Part shown: one piece after another, positions 1 through 5,728 of the stretch
Numbering within the stretch: position 1 is the stretch's first letter
Layout: every line of letters begins with the position of its first letter
Origin: Candidatus Methanofilum arcanum
Lineage (GTDB): Archaea; Halobacteriota; Methanomicrobia; Methanomicrobiales; Methanospirillaceae
Assembly (NCBI GenBank): GCA_031285085.1
Contig: JAITWW010000053.1
Span: forward strand, 1 to 5,728
Direction: 5' to 3'
Length of the DNA stretch: 5,728 bases
Notes under the pieces: model-generated
Told to the model about the DNA's origin: nothing
What the model saw: only the letters and a program-made list of their open reading frames with translations
Databases searched by the model: none
Translations under genes and position numbers: made by a program

Positions 1-3000
1 GAAAAAGAGATAGAATTGGAAGAAAAGAAGGAAAACTCAGTTCTTTCCCAGTACACCATTCCAAACACCCCAATAGCAATATCCATTATTTCAACAAATG
101 AATATAATATCTATCAGATTCACGAGCCAAAGCTATCTCCTACACAAAAAGAAACAAAAAAGACTCTGCAAACAAAACTTGTAAAATATCTCACAGATAA
201 AACAACATACCACCATTTTTTAAGAAACCTCGATCGTGAACTTCGTGCATGTGTAAAACAGCATATTCCATCAGCAAATCCCACTGAGACAGACACACTC
301 ACGTACCATCTAAAACAAGAACTAAGGGGATATGGAGAGCTTCACCCATATATTGAAGACCAAAACATCACCTCTATTATCATCGCGACAAATGCCATAC
401 TTGTACAGCACAAAAAACATGGACTTCTTGTCTGTCCCCCTCCATTTGAGCGAAATGAGATACTATCCATCATCAAAAAACAATTACGAAAAGTAGCACG
501 TGACAATACAACCCTTCCACAACAAGTACTCCTTGACTCGGAAGTGATGCTTCGAATTCCAGAAAATCAAACCATTGCATCCATTACCATAGGTATTCTT
601 GAAAAACAAAAAAGTTCGAACACAAAACAAATAACATCATACACCCTGAGCAACGAGCTGATTCAAGTCACCATTACGAAAACAAAAGAACACTGTGTCT
701 ATCATCCTTCATTTCAACCATTCTCACACATAGAAAAAGAACTCCTAAAACAAGTACAAAACAAAAACACCAAAAATCTCCTGAGTGAACACGCCTTTGC
801 AAACTATGTGTACCAGAACTACCCCCTTATCTCACAAAACAAGTACGCATCTCTGTACTCCGCGTACCACTTCGCATATGACAAAACAGAGTGGATAAAA
901 CTCATTGCTTCTGATCCCTGTGTTACCCGTCTTCTCTGTTCAGCTCCAGGGACCCCCATACAGATCTGGCATCGAGATGCTCCCGGTGGGGCAGTGACAA
1001 CAATCAGCCCATCACGAGATGACTTACATCAACTTGCAAAATTTCTTCTTTCCGCTGCAAAAGAAGAAATAAAAACAGATAAAACAGATTATCTGCTTCA
1101 GTTTGAAACAGGAGAGAGGGTCTCACTAAAAAAACAAAGAGATGAACAAGGATATTACTATCAGATAGATATCATAAAAGACCATAAACCTGAAAATGGC
1201 AATAAAAATAGAGAGCAGAAAAAAACCTCATTTAATACGATATCCTTTGGAGCAAAATCTGACGGTACAATATCCTTAAAAAAGATACAATCAATAGATG
1301 CATCCCTCAACAAAATCTTTGCACGCAAGTACGATCACGTTGACTTTGATAAAAGTGATGCAGAAAAGAAAGAAAAGGAAACTCTTGAAGACATTAAAAA
1401 ACCTCTCTCTGATGAAAATGTGCAGCAAGAAGATGGCTCAGAGAACATGGAAGGGGCAGCTTTTGAGCAGGTAAAAAAACTCCTATCAAAAAAGACACAA
1501 AGAGAAGAAAAAGCAGCTCATAATACACCAGATGAAGCACCATATGATCCACCTTCCAATGAAATTCCTCCTTTCATTCCCCTCCCTCCAGGATATCGTG
1601 CTGAAAACACATACTGGCTTGTCCGACCCTACGCATACGCAGTAATCGTCCAAGATAGAAAAAATGAACTCTATTACTGGATCATTGAACCAAAGCTGAG
1701 CTCAAAAGAACAGATCCTTCTTGAACAAACCCATGAAACATTACGTGACGTCCTTATCTATGATGTACCACGTGAAAAAGGAACTCTTTTCCTTGAGTAC
1801 CAAGATGTTGCACGTGTGGTTAGAGCATTCAATCCACTTATTACACCTGAGAGGCTTGGGGTTCTGTACTATTACTTAAAGCGAAACCTCAGAGGATATG
1901 GAAAAATCGATCCTCTCATGCATGATGAGTACCTTGAAGATATCTCATGCAATGGACACGGCATACCTGTGTACATCTATCACAGGTTACATGGCAGCAT
2001 TCCTACAAAATTAGTATTTAAATTCCAAGAACTCAATAGATTCGTTTTAAAACTTGCACAAAAGGCAGATAGACAGGTATCATTGACAACACCCCTCTTA
2101 GATGCATCACTTCCAAATGGATCACGTGCTCAGATCACCTACACTGACGTGGTATCAACAAAGGGCAGCTCATTTACGATTCGAAAGTTCCGTTCTGATC
2201 CAATGACACCTGCAACACTTCTCTCCTTTGAAACATACAATGACGAAATCCTTGCCTTTATCTGGCTTGCACTTGAAAACAGACAAAGCCTTATCATTGT
2301 TGGAGGAACTGCAAGTGGAAAAACCTCAACAATGAATGCTTTTGCCTTTTTTATCCCTCATCACTCAAAAATTGTCTCGCTTGAAGATACGCGTGAGATT
2401 CAGATTCCTCAAAAAAATTGGCTTCCTGTCCAAACAAGAACCACCGCATCCGTATCTAACAGAGGCGATGTTGATCTCTTTGACTTACTCAAAGCCTCCC
2501 TTCGGCAACGTCCAGAGTATATTATTGTGGGTGAGGTTAGAGGAAGTGAAGCACAGACCCTATTTCAGGCCATGAACTCTGGCCACACCACACTTTCAAC
2601 ACTTCACGCAGGAAACATTGAAGAAACACTCAATAGACTTACAAATGAACCAATCAATGTGCCAAAGGCCATGTTTGGAGCATTAAAACTCATTATCATT
2701 CAGACACTTCATTATAGAGATGGAAAAATGGTGAGACGCTGCGATGCGGTTCATGAACTACTCATCAGTGAAGGGGACAAGCTTGAATGGAACACACTCT
2801 ATGAATATGACCCAGATGGAGACACATTCAAAACAACCTTCGAGACATCCTCAGTACTTTCAACACTGCAGTACATGCATAACTGGAGCAAAGAAGAGAT
2901 CACCTATCAACTCAAGCTTCGCACTGCTTTTCTCGCACGTGTGAGAGAGATGGGTATTACAGATCCACACCATCTGATATCCATGATAACAGAGCTGCGA

Positions 3001-3036
3001 AAAGCATCCCAAGATATGACATGGGAAGAGGTATGA
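1..3036 (+). CDS. Archaeal type IV pilus/type II secretion-type assembly ATPase (GspE/FlaI/TadA family) with long N-terminal extension; 5' end open
   Basis: Cytoplasmic AAA+-like hexameric ATPase expected to power pilin assembly through the platform protein encoded next. Counting residue 1 at the TTG at base 16, the catalytic signatures lie near the C-terminus and all look intact: Walker A GGTASGKT (763-770), Asp box SLEDTREI (788-795), Walker B with IIVGEVRG (836-843, Glu840) and His box STLHAGN (861-867). A FlaI-type N-terminal domain with LRGYG (625-629) and DASLPNGSRAQ (696-706) precedes the core. The stretch from about 510 to 1006 equals a whole normal family member (roughly 500-550 residues as I recall). 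The first ~500 residues are extra: two diverged copies of the N-terminal domain, then a charged linker. Start: TTG at 16 is the only start-type codon near the left edge, with only a weak GAGAT before it. The frame is open to base 1 and reads charged residues there, so the true start is probably upstream. The next in-frame ATG is at residue 178. The gene stops at TGA 3034-3036. The family call is very sure, the exact filament type less so. Confidence 0.95.
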   Translation, partial: EKEIELEEKKENSVLSQYTIPNTPIAISIISTNEYNIYQIHEPKLSPTQKETKKTLQTKLVKYLTDKTTYHHFLRNLDRELRACVKQHIPSANPTETDTLTYHLKQELRGYGELHPYIEDQNITSIIIATNAILVQHKKHGLLVCPPPFERNEILSIIKKQLRKVARDNTTLPQQVLLDSEVMLRIPENQTIASITIGILEKQKSSNTKQITSYTLSNELIQVTITKTKEHCVYHPSFQPFSHIEKELLKQVQNKNTKNLLSEHAFANYVYQNYPLISQNKYASLYSAYHFAYDKTEWIKLIASDPCVTRLLCSAPGTPIQIWHRDAPGGAVTTISPSRDDLHQLAKFLLSAAKEEIKTDKTDYLLQFETGERVSLKKQRDEQGYYYQIDIIKDHKPENGNKNREQKKTSFNTISFGAKSDGTISLKKIQSIDASLNKIFARKYDHVDFDKSDAEKKEKETLEDIKKPLSDENVQQEDGSENMEGAAFEQVKKLLSKKTQREEKAAHNTPDEAPYDPPSNEIPPFIPLPPGYRAENTYWLVRPYAYAVIVQDRKNELYYWIIEPKLSSKEQILLEQTHETLRDVLIYDVPREKGTLFLEYQDVARVVRAFNPLITPERLGVLYYYLKRNLRGYGKIDPLMHDEYLEDISCNGHGIPVYIYHRLHGSIPTKLVFKFQELNRFVLKLAQKADRQVSLTTPLLDASLPNGSRAQITYTDVVSTKGSSFTIRKFRSDPMTPATLLSFETYNDEILAFIWLALENRQSLIIVGGTASGKTSTMNAFAFFIPHHSKIVSLEDTREIQIPQKNWLPVQTRTTASVSNRGDVDLFDLLKASLRQRPEYIIVGEVRGSEAQTLFQAMNSGHTTLSTLHAGNIEETLNRLTNEPINVPKAMFGALKLIIIQTLHYRDGKMVRRCDAVHELLISEGDKLEWNTLYEYDPDGDTFKTTFETSSVLSTLQYMHNWSKEEITYQLKLRTAFLARVREMGITDPHHLISMITELRKASQDMTWEEV
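52..603 (+). repeat. N-terminal-domain copy A inside the ATPase (protein-level repeat)
   Basis: Residues about 13-196 repeat the pattern of the genuine N-terminal domain at 533-728. A YT-x-hydrophobic opening (13) is followed by IHEPKLS (35-41; the later copy has IIEPKLS at 556-562). Then comes YHLKQELRGYGELHP (97-111), which lines up without gaps with YYLKRNLRGYGKIDP (619-633). A strand LLDSEVMLRIPENQT (172-186) stands where the later copy has LLDASLPNGSRAQ. By eye the ungapped 27-residue block 97-123 against 619-645 has 11 identities. No Walker motif follows this copy, so it has no catalytic core of its own. The repeat is visible in protein, not in DNA, so it is old. Domain limits are approximate. 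Confidence 0.8.
640..1185 (+). repeat. N-terminal-domain copy B inside the ATPase (protein-level repeat, most diverged)
   Basis: Residues about 209-390 form a second extra copy. It opens with YTLSNELIQVTIT (209-221), parallel to YTIPNTPIAISII (13-25) and YWLVRPYAYAVIV (533-545). The segment 280-320, ending in TPIQIWHR (313-320), aligns without gaps to 617-657, ending in IPVYIYHR (650-657). I count about 10 identities in 41 positions, including shared D, C, G, P, I, H and R. The copy closes with YYQIDIIKDH (381-390) where the genuine domain has SFTIRKFRSD (719-728). The LRGYG motif kept in copies A and C is lost here (FAYDK at 286-290). No nucleotide-binding motifs follow it. The call rests on hand alignment, so it is less certain than copy A. 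Confidence 0.7.
1186..1599 (+). other. Charged, probably disordered linker between the extra domains and the canonical ATPase
   Basis: Residues about 391-528 show no domain that I recognise. Composition is dominated by Lys, Glu, Asp, Asn and Gln, with mixed-charge runs such as DAEKKEKETLEDIKK (448-462) that could form a helix or coiled coil. It finishes in a proline-rich piece, IPPFIPLPPGYRAE (517-530). Archaeal GspE/FlaI-like proteins often begin with a similar proline and PPGY lead-in just before the N-terminal domain (from memory). This suggests that the ancestral start of the canonical protein lay in or near this linker and that the upstream half was added by duplication. Confidence 0.6.
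1612..2199 (+). repeat. N-terminal-domain copy C, the genuine domain joined to the catalytic core
   Basis: Residues about 533-728 are the copy with normal family sequence: IIEPKLS (556-562), NPLITPERLG (606-615), LKRNLRGYGKIDPLM (621-635), EDISCNG (641-647) and DASLPNGSRAQ (696-706). It runs directly into the ATPase core through TIRKF (721-725). In the family this domain moves relative to the catalytic domain during the ATP cycle and contacts the platform protein. Better conservation here than in copies A and B fits functional constraint on this copy alone. Confidence 0.85.
2203..2805 (+). other. Catalytic ATPase core (T2SSE-type P-loop domain)
   Basis: Residues about 730-930 carry the complete ordered motif set of secretion ATPases. 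Walker A GGTASGKT is encoded at 2302-2325, followed by the Asp box LEDTREI, LRQRPEYIIVGEVRG with the Walker B glutamate, and SGHTTLSTLHAGN as the His box. No catalytic residue appears to be missing, so the protein should hydrolyse ATP. The tetracysteine zinc element of bacterial GspE/PilB is absent, as is usual for FlaI/TadA-like proteins. Confidence 0.93.
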
Positions 3037-3046
3037 GAGAGATACT

Positions 3047-4909
3047 ATGCCATACACTGATTTAAATCGGTTCAATCCGGTTCGTCCGGAGATGGTGGAG
3101 TCATGGTTGAAAGGAACAAAACTTCGATCCTCCATTCGAGCAGCACATCTCCCGTACAGCCTCTATCAGTACTTCATGTTGATGCTCATAGGCAGTATTC
3201 TATCGATTCTTGTATTTATTGGCATTACAACCTATATCATAACCACTGGAACTCAACTCATTCCAAATACAGAGAATATATACTCAATACCTTTTCTTTT
3301 TGTTCTCTTGGTTCCAATCGTCATTGTCATCATATACACCTATCCTGCTATGGTTGCAAGTGGCAGGAAAGCATCAATAAACCTTGAGCTACCTTATGCC
3401 ATCACCTATATGCAGGCTCTCTCCACTACAATGACCTTCTATATGGTACTTCGAAAGGTGTATGAGGCCGATGATCTCTTTGGCGAAGTATCAAAAGAGT
3501 TTGGACTCATTGTCAGGGATGTCGAAGTCTTTGGAGATGACCTTTATACCGCGATTCGAGCTCTTCAAAAAATCACTCCTTCAAAAAGTATGGAGGAGTT
3601 TTTAAATGATCTTCTCCTTCTCTCAAGCACTGGTGGTGACATTACAAACTTTCTCACCGCGAGATCTGCTTATTTTCGTGAAACTGCTGCCAGAGAGATG
3701 GAATCCCTCTTAAAAACAATTGAGATAATGGCAGAGGTATATGTCACTGCTTTTGTAGCAGGCCCTATCACCATGATTATCATGATTGTGGCTCAGAACC
3801 TCGGAGGACAACCATATCTCTCTGGATATGTACCTCTTATTATCTTGAGTCTTGTTCTTGGCTCAGTTGGTATGATCTATATTCTCTATCTTATGCTTCC
3901 AGTCATGAGAATGACGATTACCAAAAAGAAGATAGAAGACTCTGAATTTGCAGATATTCTCACAGATTATACCGAATATTCCACTGCAGACAAAGTTTTT
4001 TTGAAATATGTGGAAGGAAAGCGAAGGAGGATGCAGCTGATAAACCTCATCAAAAACCCAGGTCGAACATATATTTCAGATTACAGCTACGGCATTGTGC
4101 TTACTATTGCTTTTGCAGTTATTATCTGTGTCTTATATTATTTTGGCCTTCTTTCTCCCGTGCTTCCAGTCTTTTCTTTTGAAGGATTTCTCTGTCTTTT
4201 AGCAATCATAACAAGCATTCCCATCTGCCTTGCATATGAAGGAAGAAGTTGGTTTGTAAACAATATAGAGCATCATACTCCTGAATTTCTGCGTCAGCTT
4301 GTTGATATGAAAGATGTAGGAGTAACCATTCCAACAGCAATTGATCTTATCTCTGAAGCAAAACTAGGATTACTCTCCCAGGAGTTGATATTGACATCTG
4401 AAGATATGAAGCGTGGATCTACGATATCAAATGCACTTACACGTATGCAAGACCGTATCGGAATTGTATCTGTGAAACGTGCGATCTCATTACTGGTGAA
4501 AGCAAATGAGGTTACTGATTATATCAAAGACATTCTTATTATCGCTATTACCGACTTTGAACATTATGTGAAACTCAAAAAAGACCGTTTCAGTGTGGCA
4601 ATTGTCTATGTTATGATCGTATATCTCTCTGTTGGCATCTACTTATACACTGCATATGCTCTTAATGTCTCTTTTATTGCATCATTTGCTGATTTCAATC
4701 TCTCATTTGATACCATGGGAAACCTGCTTAACATGTTTCAAATCGGCATCGTGCTGAGCTTTTTTTCCGGACTTATGGCAGGACAACTTGCATCAAATAG
4801 TATCCTTGCCGGATTAAAGCATGCAATCATCCTTCTGATAGGATCTTTTTTCCTCTTTATATACATCGTCCCATATCAAATGGCAGCTGTTGGAATGGGA
4901 GGAATATAA
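3047..4909 (+). CDS. Archaeal type IV pilus platform membrane protein (FlaJ/TadC-like, two T2SF domains)
   Basis: Polytopic membrane protein that, by family, forms the platform on which the ATPase acts to assemble pilins. I see about nine hydrophobic segments: roughly 41-66, 82-101, 228-251, 262-285, 347-368, 378-396, 517-538, 562-580 and 589-613. Two cytoplasmic T2SF-type domains lie between them. The first is about 112-250 (NLELPYAITYMQALS at 112-126, then LLLSSTGGD at 190-198). The second is about 403-540 (HHTPEFLRQLVDMKDVG at 409-425, then MKRGSTISNAL at 454-464). A length of 620 residues is a little above typical archaeal FlaJ-like proteins. The ATG lies 10 bases after the ATPase stop, so the two are surely co-transcribed and probably act as a pair. 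Shine-Dalgarno support is modest: GAGGT at 3028-3032 with a long 14-base spacer, or the purine run GAGAGAG close to the start. Translational coupling would help. Confidence 0.92.
   Translation: MPYTDLNRFNPVRPEMVESWLKGTKLRSSIRAAHLPYSLYQYFMLMLIGSILSILVFIGITTYIITTGTQLIPNTENIYSIPFLFVLLVPIVIVIIYTYPAMVASGRKASINLELPYAITYMQALSTTMTFYMVLRKVYEADDLFGEVSKEFGLIVRDVEVFGDDLYTAIRALQKITPSKSMEEFLNDLLLLSSTGGDITNFLTARSAYFRETAAREMESLLKTIEIMAEVYVTAFVAGPITMIIMIVAQNLGGQPYLSGYVPLIILSLVLGSVGMIYILYLMLPVMRMTITKKKIEDSEFADILTDYTEYSTADKVFLKYVEGKRRRMQLINLIKNPGRTYISDYSYGIVLTIAFAVIICVLYYFGLLSPVLPVFSFEGFLCLLAIITSIPICLAYEGRSWFVNNIEHHTPEFLRQLVDMKDVGVTIPTAIDLISEAKLGLLSQELILTSEDMKRGSTISNALTRMQDRIGIVSVKRAISLLVKANEVTDYIKDILIIAITDFEHYVKLKKDRFSVAIVYVMIVYLSVGIYLYTAYALNVSFIASFADFNLSFDTMGNLLNMFQIGIVLSFFSGLMAGQLASNSILAGLKHAIILLIGSFFLFIYIVPYQMAAVGMGGI
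4898..4902 (+). promoter_or_regulatory. Shine-Dalgarno site of the first pilin-like gene
   Basis: GGAGG lies within the last codons of the platform gene and is followed by a 6-base spacer to the ATG at 4909. This decides the start: the alternative in-frame ATG at 4918 would be 15 bases away. Confidence 0.8.
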
Positions 4910-5331
4910 TGACAAAAATGGTAAAAACACAAAGGAGAAACAGGCATATAAAAGCAAAAGATGATGGTCTTTCTCCAGTTATTGGTGAAGTCATTCTCAT
5001 CGCACTTGTTCTTATCTTGGTTCCAATAGTAACAATAAGTCTCATGCATCAACTCCCACAAGATCGAGTGCCTACCGTGCACATTCTCATGCATACTGAC
5101 AGCACAGGTGTCTCATTTTATCATAAAGGAGGCGATTATATCAGAATCGATGATATGGAGATTTTCGTGGATGATAAAAACATTGGAAACTATTGGAAGC
5201 CATCTGGGAAGATTGTCTTTGATCTTGGGGATAAAATCACTATTTCTGCTCAATCTGGAAATAGAGTAAGCATTGTGGTAAAACAAGCAGTTATATTTAG
5301 AGGGGTGGTAATGTATGAAACAACAAAATAA
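4909..5331 (+). CDS. Type IV pilin-like protein, class III signal peptide, short beta-rich ectodomain (archaeal pilin N-terminal family)
   Basis: Predicted secreted filament subunit of 140 residues. The first 20 residues are strongly basic (KMVKTQRRNRHIKAK). D19-G20-L21-S22 fits the archaeal class III prepilin cleavage pattern, with processing expected after G20. A hydrophobic assembly helix follows at about 23-46, beginning SPVIGEVILIALV. This is the SPVIGE start typical of the archaeal type IV pilin N-terminal family (formerly DUF1628, from memory). Glu27 would be at mature position 7. The remaining ~90 residues look like a small beta domain, with FYHKGGDYIRIDDMEIFVD (70-88) matching the HxGGD...DxxIxVD pattern I associate with that family. 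It has no cysteines. The ATG shares one base with the platform gene's stop (TAATG), implying coupled translation. Whether it is the major or a minor subunit cannot be told from sequence. Confidence 0.9.
   Translation: MTKMVKTQRRNRHIKAKDDGLSPVIGEVILIALVLILVPIVTISLMHQLPQDRVPTVHILMHTDSTGVSFYHKGGDYIRIDDMEIFVDDKNIGNYWKPSGKIVFDLGDKITISAQSGNRVSIVVKQAVIFRGVVMYETTK
5300..5308 (+). promoter_or_regulatory. Shine-Dalgarno site of the second pilin-like gene
   Basis: GAGGGGTGG inside the end of the preceding gene sits 6 bases before the ATG at 5315. It supports that start over the ATG at 5311, which is in the frame of the first pilin gene. Confidence 0.65.
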
Positions 5332-5728
5332 AAAAGATGAAGCTCTCTCCCCCATTGTGGCATTTTTGCTTCTCCTTATGGTTGTTGTCTCGTTTATCTC
5401 TTTGCTGAATGCAATTTATATTCCCTCTCTAAAGCAGGAAGATGAAATAAGACATCTTCAGTCTGTTCAGGAAATGTTCTCTTCTCTTACTGGAGATATC
5501 AGTCAGATGGCTCAGCTTCAAAGAGATGTCTCCTTTCAAAAGCGTATGCAGCTTGGAGGTGGCGCTGCTCTTTTCTCGCCGATAACTTCTTCTGGGACGC
5601 TTCAGCTTCAGGAGGAAAAACTCCTGAAATTGGTTGTAACTGATAGGCAACAGAATCCAACAGAGATTCCGATCACCACAGTTGCCATATCATATCAACC
5701 TATTGGAAATTTCTGGATAGATCAAGGT
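5315..5728 (+). CDS. Second type IV pilin-like protein, 3' end beyond the window (138 codons present)
   Basis: The frame from ATG 5315 stays open for 138 codons to the last base, so the C-terminus is missing. A short charged leader (MKQQNKKDEA) ends in E9-A10-L11-S12, again the class III prepilin motif, with cleavage expected after A10. LSPIVAFLLLLMVVVSF starts the hydrophobic helix (about 13-36). An amphipathic, probably helical stretch follows at about 38-75 (KQEDEIRHLQSVQE). Next come a glycine-rich segment with LGGG (80-83) and SSGTL (92-96), then a beta-looking part containing YQPIGNFWIDQG at the edge. The protein differs from the upstream pilin in everything beyond the signal and SP motif. 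The extended ectodomain suggests a minor or tip subunit or a surface protein anchored through a pilin-like helix. I have a memory of similar unnamed proteins in methanogens but no named family. It overlaps the preceding gene by 17 bases, so it belongs to the same operon. Confidence 0.85.
   Translation, partial: MKQQNKKDEALSPIVAFLLLLMVVVSFISLLNAIYIPSLKQEDEIRHLQSVQEMFSSLTGDISQMAQLQRDVSFQKRMQLGGGAALFSPITSSGTLQLQEEKLLKLVVTDRQQNPTEIPITTVAISYQPIGNFWIDQG

Noticed and set aside
120..302. 60-codon open frame on the - strand inside the ATPase
   Set aside because: It lies wholly within a strongly supported coding region, has a low-complexity Val/Ser/Phe-rich translation and no ribosome-binding context. 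It is a shadow frame.
2336..2944. Alternative + strand frames of 79 and 66 codons over the ATPase core
   Set aside because: The conserved Walker B and His box residues are read in the main frame. The alternative translations show no recognisable features.
3070..3092. CCGG-TTCGT-CCGG small inverted repeat near the start of the platform gene
   Set aside because: A 4-base stem inside a coding region is expected by chance. There is no T-run or other sign of a terminator or control element.
2860..3387. Open frames of 91 codons (-) and 94 codons (+) across the ATPase/platform junction
   Set aside because: Both conflict with two well supported genes and their translations look like noise (irregular Cys/His/Trp content).
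4857..5650. Four - strand frames opposite the pilin genes (62, 72, 80 and 73 codons)
   Set aside because: Each mirrors a + strand gene with a clear prepilin signal and Shine-Dalgarno site. The hydrophobic look of some of them is the complement of the pilin helix.
1..5728. Archaellum (archaeal flagellum) operon
   Set aside because: The ATPase and platform proteins are homologous to FlaI/FlaJ, but no archaellin or FlaF/G/H-like gene lies beside them. The small genes are of the LSP-type pilin kind, so a pilus-like system fits better. Genes outside the window could change this.

Overview
The window reads as a stretch of an archaeal chromosome carrying part of a type IV pilus (type IV filament) assembly operon. 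It holds four genes, all on the + strand and almost without spacers. The archaeal assignment rests on three things. The secretion ATPase and its polytopic membrane partner are of the archaeal FlaI/FlaJ (GspE/TadC) kind. The last two genes encode prepilin-like proteins with archaeal class III signal sequences (D/E-G/A-L-S-P followed by a hydrophobic helix). The genes start behind GGAGG-like Shine-Dalgarno sites at very tight spacing. The A+T-leaning composition and the look of the two pilin N-termini remind me of methanogens of the order Methanomicrobiales (for example the Methanospirillum lineage), but that placement is from memory and uncertain.

Layout: (1) bases 1-3036, a very large assembly ATPase whose reading frame is still open at the left edge; (2) 3047-4909, a 620-residue inner-membrane platform protein with two T2SF domains, 10 bases downstream; (3) 4909-5331, a 140-residue type IV pilin-like protein whose ATG shares one base with the preceding stop; (4) 5315-5728, a second, unrelated pilin-like protein that overlaps the third gene by 17 bases and runs off the right edge. 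No RNA gene, mobile element, CRISPR array, terminator or promoter was seen, and no non-coding stretch exceeds 10 bases.

Working together (inference from the family): the ATPase hexamer at the cytoplasmic face would drive the platform protein, which would extract processed pilins from the membrane and stack them into a filament. The two small genes would supply filament subunits or minor/tip components after cleavage by a prepilin peptidase encoded elsewhere. No archaellum accessory genes or prepilin peptidase lie inside the window.

The main surprise is in the ATPase. Only its last ~500 residues (about 510-1006) correspond to an ordinary FlaI/GspE protein. The preceding ~500 residues contain two further, diverged copies of the N-terminal domain, neither followed by a catalytic core. 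The protein therefore appears to be NTD-NTD-linker-NTD-ATPase, an internal triplication that I do not recognise from described assembly ATPases.
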